A stretch of DNA of 64,000 bases. It comes from Curvibacter sp. (GTDB taxonomy: Bacteria; Pseudomonadota; Gammaproteobacteria; Burkholderiales; Burkholderiaceae_C). The notes under the pieces were generated by a model, which saw only the letters and a program-made list of their open reading frames with translations, was not told where the DNA came from and ran no database searches. The position numbers and the translations under genes are program-made. Positions 53,272 through 64,000 of the stretch are shown piece after piece (position 1 is the stretch's first letter; each line of letters starts with the position of its first letter). The stretch covers positions 21,318 through 85,317 of the forward strand of contig JADCGR010000023.1 in NCBI GenBank assembly GCA_020248905.1, read 5' to 3'.

Positions 53272-54117
53272 TCAGGGGTTGCAAAGGTTGCAGTGCGCAG
53301 GATCGGCCGTGGCCGGGCCGGCGCTGGCCTGTTCGCTCTGGTGCTGGCAGCGGGCACATGACCAGGTTTCCTTGAGGGCCTGCCGCGTGGGGGCGCCGCA
53401 GTCGCGGCAGAGGCGCCCGCCCTGGACGGCGCTGATCCAGAAGCCCGGGGCTTCGCAGGCGGGGCAAAGCGACTTGAGCTTGCGGCCCAGGTCCACGGCG
53501 GCCTGCCGGATCAGCTGCTGCCGCGTGGGATTGCAGTGGGCCCGCAAATCGTGCTCAACAAACACGGTGCCAGACGACGCCAGCGCCTGCGCCCATGCAA
53601 AGGCCGCCTGCAACTGCGCCTCGTCGGCCAGGCCCTTGCGGATGCGCGGGTCGTTTTCGTCGTTGGGCCGCAGCATGAGCTGGTGCGCGGGAAAGCCCGC
53701 CTCGTGGGCAAACTGGCGCAACGCGGCCCCATCGCGCACCGTGCGGTGCGCGCTACGCGCTGGCCCCTGGGCCAGACCCACCACCTCCAGGCCCAGCGCT
53801 TCGTCGATCCAGACCAGCATCTCCACATTCCAGGGCATCAGCCCGGTGTAGGGATCGGGGCCGAAGCTGCCCTCACTGCCCAGGCCCAGCGCGCAGCCGC
53901 TCATCGACATGCCGATGCGCGCCTTGCGGCGCGCCGCCTCCAGCTGCGTGCCCGCGCGCGGCACATCGCGCGCAAAGGTGCCCAGGGTGTCGGTATCAAA
54001 GCCGCCGAAGCGCTCCACCCGGCAGCCCACCGCATCGCGCAGCACCGGGGCCACCAGGTCTTCCTTGCCGTGCTGGGTGAGGAGCACGGCGCGCTGGCCG
54101 GCGTAATGGTGGGTCAT
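53272..54117 (-). CDS. DUF6671-like protein with C-terminal zinc ribbon
   Basis: 281 residues from ATG 54117. Main domain (MTHHYAGQRAVLLTQHGKEDLVAPVLRDAVG) matches DUF6671-type proteins as I remember them. The C-terminus has CPAC...CRDC and CARC pairs for zinc. Chromosomal gene upstream of ssrA. Longer in-frame sequence to 54384 overlaps the transporter gene and is not used. Function unknown. Confidence 0.75.
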   Translation of the reverse strand: MTHHYAGQRAVLLTQHGKEDLVAPVLRDAVGCRVERFGGFDTDTLGTFARDVPRAGTQLEAARRKARIGMSMSGCALGLGSEGSFGPDPYTGLMPWNVEMLVWIDEALGLEVVGLAQGPARSAHRTVRDGAALRQFAHEAGFPAHQLMLRPNDENDPRIRKGLADEAQLQAAFAWAQALASSGTVFVEHDLRAHCNPTRQQLIRQAAVDLGRKLKSLCPACEAPGFWISAVQGGRLCRDCGAPTRQALKETWSCARCQHQSEQASAGPATADPAHCNLCNP

Positions 54118-54121
54118 GACG

Positions 54122-55108
54122 TCATGCGAGGAAGTGTCGTGCGACTGCAGTGTAGACCGGGATGCCCACCAGGATGTTGAGCGGGAAGGTGATGCCCAGC
54201 GAGAGGCCGAAGTACAGCGAGGGGTTCGCTTCGGGGATGGCGTAGCGCAGCACGGCCGGCACGACGATGTAAGAGGCGCTGGCCGAAAGCACCATGAGCA
54301 GGGCCGCGTCTCCTGCGGGCAGACCCAGCAGCAGAGCCAGCAGCAGGGCCAGGCCGGCATGCACCAACGGGCCCAGGGCCGCATAGCCGAGCAGCACGGG
54401 CGACTGGCCGCGCACGGCGTGGAAGTTGCGCGCCACCATCAGGCCCATGTCGAGCAGGAAGAAGGCGAGCATGCCCTTGAAGAGGTCGCCCGAGAACGGT
54501 TGCATGACGCTCTTGCCGGCCTCGCCGCTGAGGTAGCCCACGGCCATCGCGCCCAGCAGCAGCAGGTGCGCGCCGTCGGTAAACGACTCATGCAGGATCT
54601 TGCCCAGCGGCAGGCTGGCGGTCTGGGGGCTGGTGCCCGACAGTGTGCCCGGCGTGGACTGCGCGTGCCGCGCCGCATTCGCAAGCAGCACCGCCATGAT
54701 GATGGCGGGCGACTCCATGATGACCATGGCCACTGTCATGTGGCCACCAGCCGCGAGCTGGTTGGACTCCAGGTACTGCATGGCCGTGACGAAGGTCACG
54801 GCGCTGACCGAGCCATAAGACGCCGCCACCGCCGCCGCATCAAAGCGCGAGACAAAGCGCTTGAGCAGCGTGTAGCCCACGGCGGGTACCAGAAATGCCA
54901 TCAGCAGCGCTGCGCCGAGACTCAGCGCCACCGTCGGGTCGAGGCCAGACTGGGCCAGCGCGAAGCCGCCCTTGAGGCCCAGCGCCATGAGCAGGTAGAG
55001 CGAAAGGAACTTGGCAACGGCAGGCGGGATTTCCAGGTTGGAACGCACGGCGCCGGCCAGCACGCCAAAGACGAAGAAAAGAATTGCGGGATCGAGCAGA
55101 TTGTTCAT
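54122..55108 (-). CDS. SbtA-like sodium-dependent bicarbonate transporter family permease
   Basis: 328 residues, about ten membrane segments, matching the SbtA family (PF05982): LDPAILFFVFGVLAGAVRSNLEIP, and SYGSVSAVTFVTAMQYL near residue 100. In cyanobacteria SbtA imports bicarbonate with sodium. The DUF6671-like gene starts 4 bp downstream. It is divergent from the LysR regulator, which likely controls it. Substrate in this host is not proven. Confidence 0.85.
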   Translation of the reverse strand: MNNLLDPAILFFVFGVLAGAVRSNLEIPPAVAKFLSLYLLMALGLKGGFALAQSGLDPTVALSLGAALLMAFLVPAVGYTLLKRFVSRFDAAAVAASYGSVSAVTFVTAMQYLESNQLAAGGHMTVAMVIMESPAIIMAVLLANAARHAQSTPGTLSGTSPQTASLPLGKILHESFTDGAHLLLLGAMAVGYLSGEAGKSVMQPFSGDLFKGMLAFFLLDMGLMVARNFHAVRGQSPVLLGYAALGPLVHAGLALLLALLLGLPAGDAALLMVLSASASYIVVPAVLRYAIPEANPSLYFGLSLGITFPLNILVGIPVYTAVARHFLA

Positions 55109-55193
55109 GGGTTACTCCTGTAGTTCGAATCCTAGGGAGAAGCCCAATCTCTGTAAAATCGATAAACAGGCATGTACATATAGATGAAAATCT
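55109..55193. promoter_or_regulatory. divergent promoter region between transporter and LysR regulator
   Basis: 85 bp, notably A+T-rich around 55151-55193. The short size and AT-rich centre fit a LysR box with overlapping divergent promoters, but no perfect T-N11-A dyad was settled on. Confidence 0.4.
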
Positions 55194-56138
55194 ATGAACG
55201 TCACCTTCCGGCAACTCCGGCTCTTCCTGGCCCTGGCGGAGACGGGCAGCGTCAGTGGCGCGGCGCGCGCCATGCACGTCACGCAGCCCACGGCGTCCAT
55301 GCAGCTGCGCGAGATCACGGACGCCGTCGGGATGCCGCTGTATGAGGTGGTGAGCCGGCGCGTGCATCTCACGGAAGTCGGCGTCGAGCTGGCGCGCACG
55401 GCGCGCGCCATGGCAGGTGAGTGGGACGCCTTTGGCCAGAAGGTGGACGGCATCAAGGGCCTGACGCGCGGGCGGCTGCAGGTGGCCGTGGTCAGCACGG
55501 CCAAGTACTTCATCCCGCGCCTGCTGGGCGTGTTCTGCCAAAAGCACCCCGAGATCGATATCTCGCTGGAGGTGCTTAACCGCGATGGGGTTGTGGCACG
55601 GCTGCGAGAGAACCTAGACGACTTGTGCATCATGTCGATACCGCCCACCGACATCGAGATCGAGGACGCCACCTTTCTGCCTAACCCGCTGGTGCTGATC
55701 GGTCCCGCCGGCCATGCGCTGGCTGGTACGACCGATCTGGGGCTGGATGCGCTCAAGGCCGAGCGATTCATCCTGCGCGAGCCCGGCTCCGGCACCCGCA
55801 TGGCCACAGCGCGGCACTTCGCACGCACCCGGTTTCGTCCCGCCCGGCTCATGGAGCTCGGCAGCAACGAGGCCATCCGTGAGGCCGTGGCCGGCGGGCT
55901 CGGGGTGGCGGTGGTCTCAGTGCACGCGCTGGGCGATGCACCAGCCAGGCAGGGCGTGTGCGTGCTCGGTGTACACGGTTTCCCCATCGCATCGCAATGG
56001 CACATCGTTCACCAGCGCGGCAAGCGCCTCTCGCCCATCGCGCAGGTTTTTCGCGATCACCTTGTGAGCCAGGCGGCAAAGTGGCGCCAGAATCCGTCAC
56101 GGTTCGTGCGCCGCGTCTCAGCAAGACGTGCGGCCTAG
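55194..56138 (+). CDS. LysR-family regulator (CbbR-like)
   Basis: 314 residues. N-terminal winged helix (FRQLRLFLALAETGSVSGAARAMHVTQPTASMQLREI) and C-terminal substrate-binding domain (LRGRL-type LTRGRLQVAVVSTAKYFIPRLL). CbbR/CmpR-type regulators sense metabolites of carbon fixation. It is divergent from the SbtA-like gene. The start is ATG 55194. Confidence 0.9.
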   Translation: MNVTFRQLRLFLALAETGSVSGAARAMHVTQPTASMQLREITDAVGMPLYEVVSRRVHLTEVGVELARTARAMAGEWDAFGQKVDGIKGLTRGRLQVAVVSTAKYFIPRLLGVFCQKHPEIDISLEVLNRDGVVARLRENLDDLCIMSIPPTDIEIEDATFLPNPLVLIGPAGHALAGTTDLGLDALKAERFILREPGSGTRMATARHFARTRFRPARLMELGSNEAIREAVAGGLGVAVVSVHALGDAPARQGVCVLGVHGFPIASQWHIVHQRGKRLSPIAQVFRDHLVSQAAKWRQNPSRFVRRVSARRAA

Positions 56139-56191
56139 CCCGGCAGCGTCGCTGGCCATCCCGGAACATCCCTTTCGATCAGGAGCTACCC

Positions 56192-56587
56192 ATGGACGAA
56201 AACCCGAAATACCTTGCCGGCCTGGCTGTGCGCAAGGCCGTGCTGGGCGAGGAGTATGTGAACAACTCCCTGGCCAATGCCGATGCCTTCATGGCGACGA
56301 TCCAGCAGTTCCTCACCGAGAACGCCTGGGGCACGGTCTGGACGCGGCCGGGCCTGGACCGAAAGACGCGCAGCCTGCTCAACCTGGCCATGCTGACTGC
56401 GCTCAACCGCCCCAACGAGCTCAAGCTCCACCTCAAGGGCGCGCTCAACAATGGCGTGACGAAAGAGGAGATTGCCGAGGTCTTCCTGCAGGCGGCCGTG
56501 TACTGCGGCGCGCCAGCGGGGCTGGATGCCTTCAAGCTGGCGCAGCAGGTCTTCAAGGAAGCCGGCCAGCCCAAGGCGGCGGGCTGA
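56192..56587 (+). CDS. pcaC: carboxymuconolactone decarboxylase family protein (PcaC-like)
   Basis: 131 residues from ATG 56192, with AGGAG upstream. Sequence GEEYVNNSLANADAFMATIQQFLTENAWGTVWTRPGLDRKTRSLLNLAMLTALNR matches 4-carboxymuconolactone decarboxylase, which acts in protocatechuate degradation. Length is normal for PcaC. No other pca genes are in the window, so it may work on another substrate. Confidence 0.8.
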   Translation: MDENPKYLAGLAVRKAVLGEEYVNNSLANADAFMATIQQFLTENAWGTVWTRPGLDRKTRSLLNLAMLTALNRPNELKLHLKGALNNGVTKEEIAEVFLQAAVYCGAPAGLDAFKLAQQVFKEAGQPKAAG

Positions 56588-56614
56588 GCCAAAGGCGAGC
56601 CTGGGCCTGGACGG

Positions 56615-57769
56615 CTACCAGTCAACCAGGCTCAGGCCCACACTCAGCGTCGTTCGGCGGCGGTTGAAGTCGACCATCGCGTCGCCATAGCCGCTGAACA
56701 GCTGCACATGCAGCTGCAGGCCGGTGGACAGGTCATCGACGGCCCGCAGCCAGTCCAGGCGCCACGAGCCATTGGCCTCGGAGCGCAGCGAGTGCCGTAC
56801 CGTCAGGGCCAGCGTGTGGCCGGGCCGTATCTGCCAGCTTCCCGTCACCTCGGCACGGCCAACATAGTTCTCGATGCCCGGGTTGTCATCGCCCGCTGCG
56901 GGGTTGCTGCTGTTGCCATCGCCGTCCGAGATGCGCTTCCACACGCGGCCGGTCACGCTGTAGCGATCGCCCAGCTCCATGCCGCCCATGAGGATGGCGC
57001 GGTTCCAGCTGCGCGATTGGGGCAGGGTCTGCCCGTTGGACTGATGGTTGAGGCTAAGGCCGCTGTAGCGCAGGCGCCAGCCGCCGGGCAGCGCCAGCGG
57101 CGTGGGTACGATGTACATGAGCTCGGGCTCGTGATCGGTGGTGCGGAAGGGGCGGGAGAGATCGCCATTGAACAGCTGCCAGTAGGACTGCTGCGTGTAG
57201 CCAAACCACAGCGAGTCGCGCTGGTCGTCGGGCAGCATGGGCAGCAGGCCCGAGGCGATCTTGGTGCGTACCGAGAGCTGAATCCGCATCTCGTCACGCA
57301 CATACGGCTGCGCGGTGCTGGCCGTGCGCCCGCTGGCGCTGGAGCTGGGCGCGGTGTTCACGCTGTCGCCACGCACCCACGACAGGCTGATCGGCTTGTA
57401 GCCGCGGATGCTGAAGCGGCCGCAGTCGCTGCCGGGCTCCAGCTCCCAGTAACGTGACAGCGTGGTGTGCGGGCCGCTGCGGCAGTCGGGTGTGCGTGCA
57501 GTGTCGGGGCCTGCTTGCGCGGCGCTCAAGGGTGGTGAGGGTGGTGAGGGCGGTGAGGGCGCAGCATCACCAGGAGCAGAGGCCGGCGCAGCGTTTCGCC
57601 TCTGCTGCTGCGCCCAGCGGTCGTAGCAGTCCAGTCGCGCCGTGGCGTCGTGGCTCTGCTGTGCGCATTGCTGCCAGCCCTCATCCGCAGCTGACGCGGG
57701 CGCAGACGCCTGGGCCAGCACAAGGGAGGTGACGACGCTGCACAGCAGGCCAGCCAGCCAGACCTTCAC
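56615..57769 (-). CDS. pldA: outer-membrane phospholipase A1 (PldA)
   Basis: 384 residues. N-terminal signal peptide (cleavage near residue 28), a Pro/Ser-rich linker with a PSPPSPP repeat, then a beta-barrel. The catalytic His and Ser are in LNHQSNGQ, and the conserved Asn follows in the next strands. PldA hydrolyses phospholipids at the cell surface. Its start is close to the stop of rep (4-bp overlap). It converges on pcaC with a 27-bp gap. Confidence 0.88.
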   Translation of the reverse strand: MKVWLAGLLCSVVTSLVLAQASAPASAADEGWQQCAQQSHDATARLDCYDRWAQQQRRNAAPASAPGDAAPSPPSPPSPPLSAAQAGPDTARTPDCRSGPHTTLSRYWELEPGSDCGRFSIRGYKPISLSWVRGDSVNTAPSSSASGRTASTAQPYVRDEMRIQLSVRTKIASGLLPMLPDDQRDSLWFGYTQQSYWQLFNGDLSRPFRTTDHEPELMYIVPTPLALPGGWRLRYSGLSLNHQSNGQTLPQSRSWNRAILMGGMELGDRYSVTGRVWKRISDGDGNSSNPAAGDDNPGIENYVGRAEVTGSWQIRPGHTLALTVRHSLRSEANGSWRLDWLRAVDDLSTGLQLHVQLFSGYGDAMVDFNRRRTTLSVGLSLVDW

Positions 57770-59982
57770 GCAGAGCCCCTGGCCAGGGCCTGGGCCGCTG
57801 CGGCCTCCTGCGCTTTCTTGGCGAACTCGGCGCGCAAGGCGCGCAGTTTTTCGCGCGGGTCTTCCTTCACCGTGGCCCGGTCCAGCGCCATCTCGGCAAT
57901 GAAGCGGCTGGGCTGGGCGCTCACCATCTCGCGGCCCTTCTTCTTGCGCTTGGGCCAGCTCACCGCCAGGCTGCGCTGCGCGCGCGTGATCCCCACGTAC
58001 ATGAGGCGGCGCTCTTCCTGCAGGCGCAGCGCGACGCTTTCGTTCGCGGCCTCGTGCTCACACTGCGAGCCGCCCGATGAATCACCGCCCTCGTCAAGCT
58101 TGAAGGGAAGCATGCCCTCGGTCACGCCCACCAGCATCACGTGCGGCCACTCCAGGCCCTTGGCCGCGTGCAGAGTGGACAGCGTCACGACGTTCTGGTC
58201 CTGCTCGCGCTCGGTGATGGTCGAGAGCAGCGAGACCGTCTGTGCCACTTCGAGCAAGGACTTCTGTTCGCTGGCCAGCGTCACGCCCGCGGTGTCGTCG
58301 ATCTCGCCGCCGCAGCGCTTGGCCATCCAGTCGCAGAACTCCATCACGTTGGTCCAGCGTGCCGCAGCCAGCCGCTCGTTGTCTTCGCTGTCGTAGAGGT
58401 GCTTTTCGTAACCGATGTCCTTGAGCCAGTCGCGCATGAAAGCCAGCGCGTCCTCGATGCCCAGGGTGTGGCGGGCGCGGTACTCGAGGTCGTTCACGTA
58501 GCGGCCAAACTCGTGCAGGCTGCCCACGGCCCGCGCATTGAGCACCGAGCCCAGCGACGACGAGAACAGCGCCTCGAACAGGCTCACCTTGTACTGGCTG
58601 GCAAAGGTGCCCAGCGACTGCAGGGTCTGATGGCCGATGCCGCGCTTGGGCGTGGTGACGGCGCGCAGGAAGGCCGGGTCGTCGTCGTTGTTTACCCAGA
58701 GCCGGAACCAGGCGCAGAGGTCACGGATCTCGGCGCGGTCAAAAAAACTCGTGCCGCCCGAGACCTTGTAGGGAATCTGCGCCTTGCGCAGGGCCTGCTC
58801 CAGCACCTTGGCCTGGTGGTTGGCGCGGTAGAGCACCGCAAAGTCCTTGAATTGGGCCCCCACGCTCCCCACTGCGTGTGGTTCGCTGCCCCCCGAGGGA
58901 GCCGTGCCTTGCTTGGGGCGGCCCGGCGCTGCGGCACCTTGTGCTGACAAAAGGGTGTTGCCTGCGCGGAGGCTCTGGATGCGTGCCACCACACGCTCGG
59001 CCTCGTGTTCTTCATTGTCGGCATCCACCACGCGCACGGGCTCGCCGTCGCCCAGCTCGCTCCACAGGCGCTTGGGAAAAAGCTTGGGGTTCGGGCCGAT
59101 CACATTGTTGGCCGCCTGCAGGATGGCGCCCGTGGAGCGGTAGTTCTGTTCCAGCTTGATGACTTTGAGGTTGGGAAAGTCGACGGGCAGCTTCTTGAGG
59201 TTGTCCAGCGTGGCGCCGCGCCAGCCGTAGATGGACTGGTCGTCATCGCCCACTGCGGTAAAGCGCGCGTCCCTGGGATCGGGCGGTACGAGCAGCTTGA
59301 GCAGCTCGTACTGCGTGGCGTTGGTGTCTTGATACTCGTCCACCAGGATGTGACCCATGATCTTCTGCCACTTGCCGCGCACGTCTGCGTGGTTCTGCAG
59401 CAGCTTGAGCGGCAGGCCGATGAGGTCGTCAAAGTCCACGCTCTGGTAGGCCCTCAGGCGCTCTTCGTAGCGCGCCATGATGCGCGCCGTCATGCGCTCG
59501 GTGTCATCTTTAGCTAAGCCTTCGGCTTGAGCGGAACTCAAGCCCATGTTCTTCCACAGGCTGATCGTCCATTGCCACTGGCGCGCGGTGGCCGCGTCGG
59601 TGCTGCCACCGGCGTCCTTGAGGATGCTGCTCACGTCATCCGAATCCAGGATGGAGAACTGGGGCTTGAGGCCCACGGCCTCGCCGTCTTCACGCAGCAG
59701 GTGCACACCCAGCGCATGAAAGGTGCAGATGCGCACGTCTTTAGCGGCCTTGCCTATGAGCCCCTTGGCGCGCTCGCGCATTTCGGCGGCGGCCTTGTTG
59801 GTGAAGGTGATGGCGGCAATGCGTTTGGCCTCCAGCCCGGCCTGGATCAGTCGGCCGATCTTGTGCGTGATGACGCGGGTCTTGCCTGAGCCGGCGCCCG
59901 CCAGCACCAGGCAGGGGCCGTGCAGGAAGTTGACGGCGTCCTGCTGCGCGAGATTGAGACCGTGGGAGGGGGAAGACGACAT
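57766..59982 (-). CDS. rep: ATP-dependent DNA helicase Rep (UvrD family)
   Basis: 738 residues from ATG 59982. Walker A AGAGSGKT at about residues 30-37, DEYQDTN (Walker B), GDDDQSIYGWRG, and downstream motifs (QNYRS, TLHAAKGLEW, EERRLMYVGITRA) define the UvrD/Rep class. An extra 28-residue segment at about 349-376 is encoded by a repeat inserted in frame (see 58855). Rep helps forks pass obstacles. It overlaps pldA by 4 bp. Confidence 0.95.
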   Translation of the reverse strand: MSSSPSHGLNLAQQDAVNFLHGPCLVLAGAGSGKTRVITHKIGRLIQAGLEAKRIAAITFTNKAAAEMRERAKGLIGKAAKDVRICTFHALGVHLLREDGEAVGLKPQFSILDSDDVSSILKDAGGSTDAATARQWQWTISLWKNMGLSSAQAEGLAKDDTERMTARIMARYEERLRAYQSVDFDDLIGLPLKLLQNHADVRGKWQKIMGHILVDEYQDTNATQYELLKLLVPPDPRDARFTAVGDDDQSIYGWRGATLDNLKKLPVDFPNLKVIKLEQNYRSTGAILQAANNVIGPNPKLFPKRLWSELGDGEPVRVVDADNEEHEAERVVARIQSLRAGNTLLSAQGAAAPGRPKQGTAPSGGSEPHAVGSVGAQFKDFAVLYRANHQAKVLEQALRKAQIPYKVSGGTSFFDRAEIRDLCAWFRLWVNNDDDPAFLRAVTTPKRGIGHQTLQSLGTFASQYKVSLFEALFSSSLGSVLNARAVGSLHEFGRYVNDLEYRARHTLGIEDALAFMRDWLKDIGYEKHLYDSEDNERLAAARWTNVMEFCDWMAKRCGGEIDDTAGVTLASEQKSLLEVAQTVSLLSTITEREQDQNVVTLSTLHAAKGLEWPHVMLVGVTEGMLPFKLDEGGDSSGGSQCEHEAANESVALRLQEERRLMYVGITRAQRSLAVSWPKRKKKGREMVSAQPSRFIAEMALDRATVKEDPREKLRALRAEFAKKAQEAAAAQALARGSA
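58855..58938. repeat. Comamonadaceae-style palindromic repeat within rep
   Basis: The segment begins with ggcccccacgctcc, has an actgcgtgtggttcgct centre and contains ccccccgagggagc and cttggggcggcccggcg. I recall this pattern as a dispersed intergenic repeat in Comamonadaceae genomes. Here it is in frame in a coding gene and adds about 28 residues. Confidence 0.65.
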
Positions 59983-60051
59983 GCTGGCGTGAGGGCGTAT
60001 CGAACTGATGATACCGGGGGCAGGTTTCGCAATACGGCGACAATACACACC

Positions 60052-61017
60052 GTGTTGCAGATTTTCTCGGTCACCTTTCCCTTCTTTGCCGTCGTCCTCT
60101 GCGGCTACCTGGCCGCCCGCCGCCGCATGCTGCCGCTGGAGGCCATCCCCGGGCTCAACGGCTTCGTGCTGTTTTTCGCGCTGCCCTGCATGCTTTACCG
60201 CTTCGGCGCCAGCACCCCCATTGCGCAGCTGCTGGACTATTCCGTGTTCATGGTCTGGATGCTATGCGGCCTGGTCATGGTGGGATTCACGATAGCCGTC
60301 ACGCTCAATGAGCGTATCCGCTGGAACGACGCGTCTTTCGGTGCCCTGGTGGCGGCCTTTCCCAACACCGGCTTCATGGGTGTGCCCCTGCTCGTGGCGC
60401 TGCTCGGGCCGCTGGCGGCTGCGCCCATCATCGTTGGCATGCTCGTGGACATGCTGATCACCACCTCGCTGTGCATTGCGCTCTCGCGCCTGGACGGGGC
60501 CGACAAGCATGGCACCACGGTGGCGCTCAAGAATGCCTTGCGCGGCATGCTGACCAATCCCATGCCCTGGGCCATCCTGCTGGGCGGCGTGGCTTCTTAT
60601 GTGCAGCTCGAACTCCCGGGTCCGCTGCACAAGACCGTGGGCCTGCTGGCCGATGCCGCCTCACCCGTGGCCCTGTTCACCATTGGCGCGGTGCTGGCGC
60701 GCTCGCAGATTCTCACGGGAGAAAGCAAGCATGCGCCCATTCCGCTGCGCGATTACGTGCCCGTGGCGGTGTTCAAGCTGCTGCTGCACCCGCTGCTGGT
60801 GCTGCTTGTGGGGGTCGGTGCGATTCAGCTGGGCGTGCCGCTCTCCCGCTTTGCCCTCACCGTCATGGTGCTGGCCGCAGCCCTGCCCAGTGCCAGCAAT
60901 GTCTCGCTGCTGGCGGAGCGTTTTGGGGCCGACAACGGGCGCATTGCCCGCATCATCCTGGTTTCCACGGCTGTGGCCTTCCTGAGCTTCTCGGGCGCTG
61001 TCGGCCTGCTGACCTGA
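60052..61017 (+). CDS. AEC-family transporter
   Basis: 321 residues from GTG 60052 (TTG 60055 also possible). Ten membrane segments; LQIFSVTFPFFAVVLCGYLAARRRMLP at the N-terminus and the central PNTGFMGVPLL motif are characteristic of the auxin efflux carrier family. Substrates are often small carboxylates or amino acids. Divergent from rep, with a 69-bp gap. Confidence 0.88.
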   Translation: MLQIFSVTFPFFAVVLCGYLAARRRMLPLEAIPGLNGFVLFFALPCMLYRFGASTPIAQLLDYSVFMVWMLCGLVMVGFTIAVTLNERIRWNDASFGALVAAFPNTGFMGVPLLVALLGPLAAAPIIVGMLVDMLITTSLCIALSRLDGADKHGTTVALKNALRGMLTNPMPWAILLGGVASYVQLELPGPLHKTVGLLADAASPVALFTIGAVLARSQILTGESKHAPIPLRDYVPVAVFKLLLHPLLVLLVGVGAIQLGVPLSRFALTVMVLAAALPSASNVSLLAERFGADNGRIARIILVSTAVAFLSFSGAVGLLT

Positions 61018-61062
61018 GCTTCCCGCCACTTCGGGTTATTGCCCATGACTATCTGCACACGG

Positions 61063-61100
61063 ATAGTTGTCGCCTATTCGATAGATTCGACAAATCAAAT
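61063..61100. promoter_or_regulatory. OxyR-like binding site upstream of katG
   Basis: ATAG-N7-CTAT (61063-61077) fits one OxyR half site, and a weaker second half follows 7 bp later (attcgacaaatcaaatag). Position about 180 bp before katG is consistent with activation by OxyR. Match is partial for the second half. Confidence 0.55.
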
Positions 61101-61156
61101 AGCCAGATCGATACGTCTTCTCTAAAGTCATGGCTCGTTCACAGAGGAGCCCCACC

Positions 61157-63486
<2,330 letters not shown>

Positions 63487-63507
63487 TCCGCTGACCCTCA
63501 GATAGGA

Positions 63508-63538
63508 CAAAGGCCACCTAAGGGTGGCCTTTGTTTTG
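63508..63538 (+). terminator. katG Rho-independent terminator
   Basis: caaaggccacc (63508-63518) pairs perfectly with ggtggcctttg (63523-63533) around TAAG, followed by TTTT. Sequence from here to 63700 shows no gene. Confidence 0.9.
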
Positions 63539-63700
63539 GGTCGCAGAAGAACGGTGGGGGTAGAAGGTGATGGTGTCGGCTGGCGGCCAGAAGCAGACGC
63601 CCGGTGTGGCGGCAAAAAGCAGGCATTGAAGTCGCCTTTTTTGGGCTAGAGTCGTTGAAGGATAAAGTTGGCAATCGACGACTGCCTTAGCGGAGGGGTT

Positions 63701-64000
63701 ATGGTCATACCATGTGAATCGACCGCCAGCATCAACTGGTTAACGCTAATCTTGGGCCCCTTTGTCGTGGCATCGTTTGCTTTTCTTTCAGCGCGATTGT
63801 TGGATGCCAGTAGACGATATCGGGAAAGGGTCGCGTCTGCCAACCTCGCACTGTTAGCGCTTACTAAGCTTTGCGAAAGTATTGTCATCTCGCGTACTGA
63901 CAGGTGGGATGGCGGAAGAACGAAGCCACCAGGTTGGGGAGTTTCTGCAATCTGCGCAGCGCCCCCAGGACCCGTTGCTTCAGCTGTGCCTTGGTTTGCG
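63701..64000 (+). CDS. partial gene for a membrane-anchored hypothetical protein (runs off right edge)
   Basis: Starts ATG 63701 with CGGAGG 4 nt upstream and stays open for 100 codons to the window end. Residues about 11-33 form one membrane segment (NWLTLILGPFVVASFAFLSA), followed by a basic helical part. It cannot be assigned a family. The G+C is lower than for katG. The last 40 codons could still lead to an early stop beyond the edge. Confidence 0.6.
   Translation, partial: MVIPCESTASINWLTLILGPFVVASFAFLSARLLDASRRYRERVASANLALLALTKLCESIVISRTDRWDGGRTKPPGWGVSAICAAPPGPVASAVPWFA

Noticed and set aside
53536..55123. Plus-strand frames opposite the DUF6671-like and SbtA-like genes
   Set aside because: Low-complexity Gln/Arg/His-rich antisense translations.
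63646..63888. 80-codon minus-strand frame
   Set aside because: Overlaps the plus-strand gene that has a good ribosome site; no motif.

Overview
This window looks like chromosome from a betaproteobacterium of the Burkholderiales, most likely Comamonadaceae. The main evidence is the tmRNA on the minus strand at 52841-53213, whose reading frame encodes the tag ANDERFALAA. Supporting signs are a Comamonadaceae-style palindromic repeat embedded in the rep helicase gene and the high G+C of the right flank. No search was run, so family names rest on recognised motifs and gene order.

Region 1 (1-8787, minus strand) is a visibly lower-G+C seven-gene operon that continues past the left edge. In transcription order it encodes a LuxE-type acyl-protein synthetase, an IscU-type scaffold, a cysteine desulfurase, a fatty acyl-AMP ligase, an acyl carrier protein, an FAD monooxygenase, and an MMPL/RND exporter joined in frame to a LolA-like periplasmic domain. 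The genes overlap or nearly abut, as expected for one pathway. I read it as an uncharacterised lipid or acyl-metabolite pathway with its own sulfur supply and export. Its leader contains 17 perfect copies of a 5-bp repeat, a candidate phase-variation tract.

Region 2 (about 8940-52553, plus strand except three small genes) is a prophage with a siphovirus-type morphology module. It starts with an Xre regulator and a LexA-like repressor with a palindromic operator, followed by two unknown genes and a terminator. Next come excisionase-like, recombination and replication genes (Sak4-like ATPase, Cas4-like nuclease, primase-helicase, RuvC-like nuclease) and two tandem ParB-methyltransferase fusions. 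Three minus-strand genes follow, each behind a copy of the same leader. Packaging and lambda-type head genes (TerS, TerL, gpW, portal, S49 protease with nested scaffold, gpD, gpE) precede a tail module with a probable -1 frameshift at a T7 slippery site and a 1347-residue tape measure. The tail-tip genes are not lambda J-like. Holin candidates, a GH24 endolysin and a DUF2924/serine recombinase/ParB-like integration module end the element just downstream of the ssrA terminator.

Region 3 (52770-64000) is ordinary chromosome: ssrA, a DUF6671-like gene, an SbtA-type bicarbonate transporter divergent from a LysR regulator, a carboxymuconolactone decarboxylase-like gene, phospholipase A1 (pldA), Rep helicase, an AEC-family transporter, katG with an OxyR-like site and a 26-codon upstream ORF, and a partial membrane-protein gene at the right edge.
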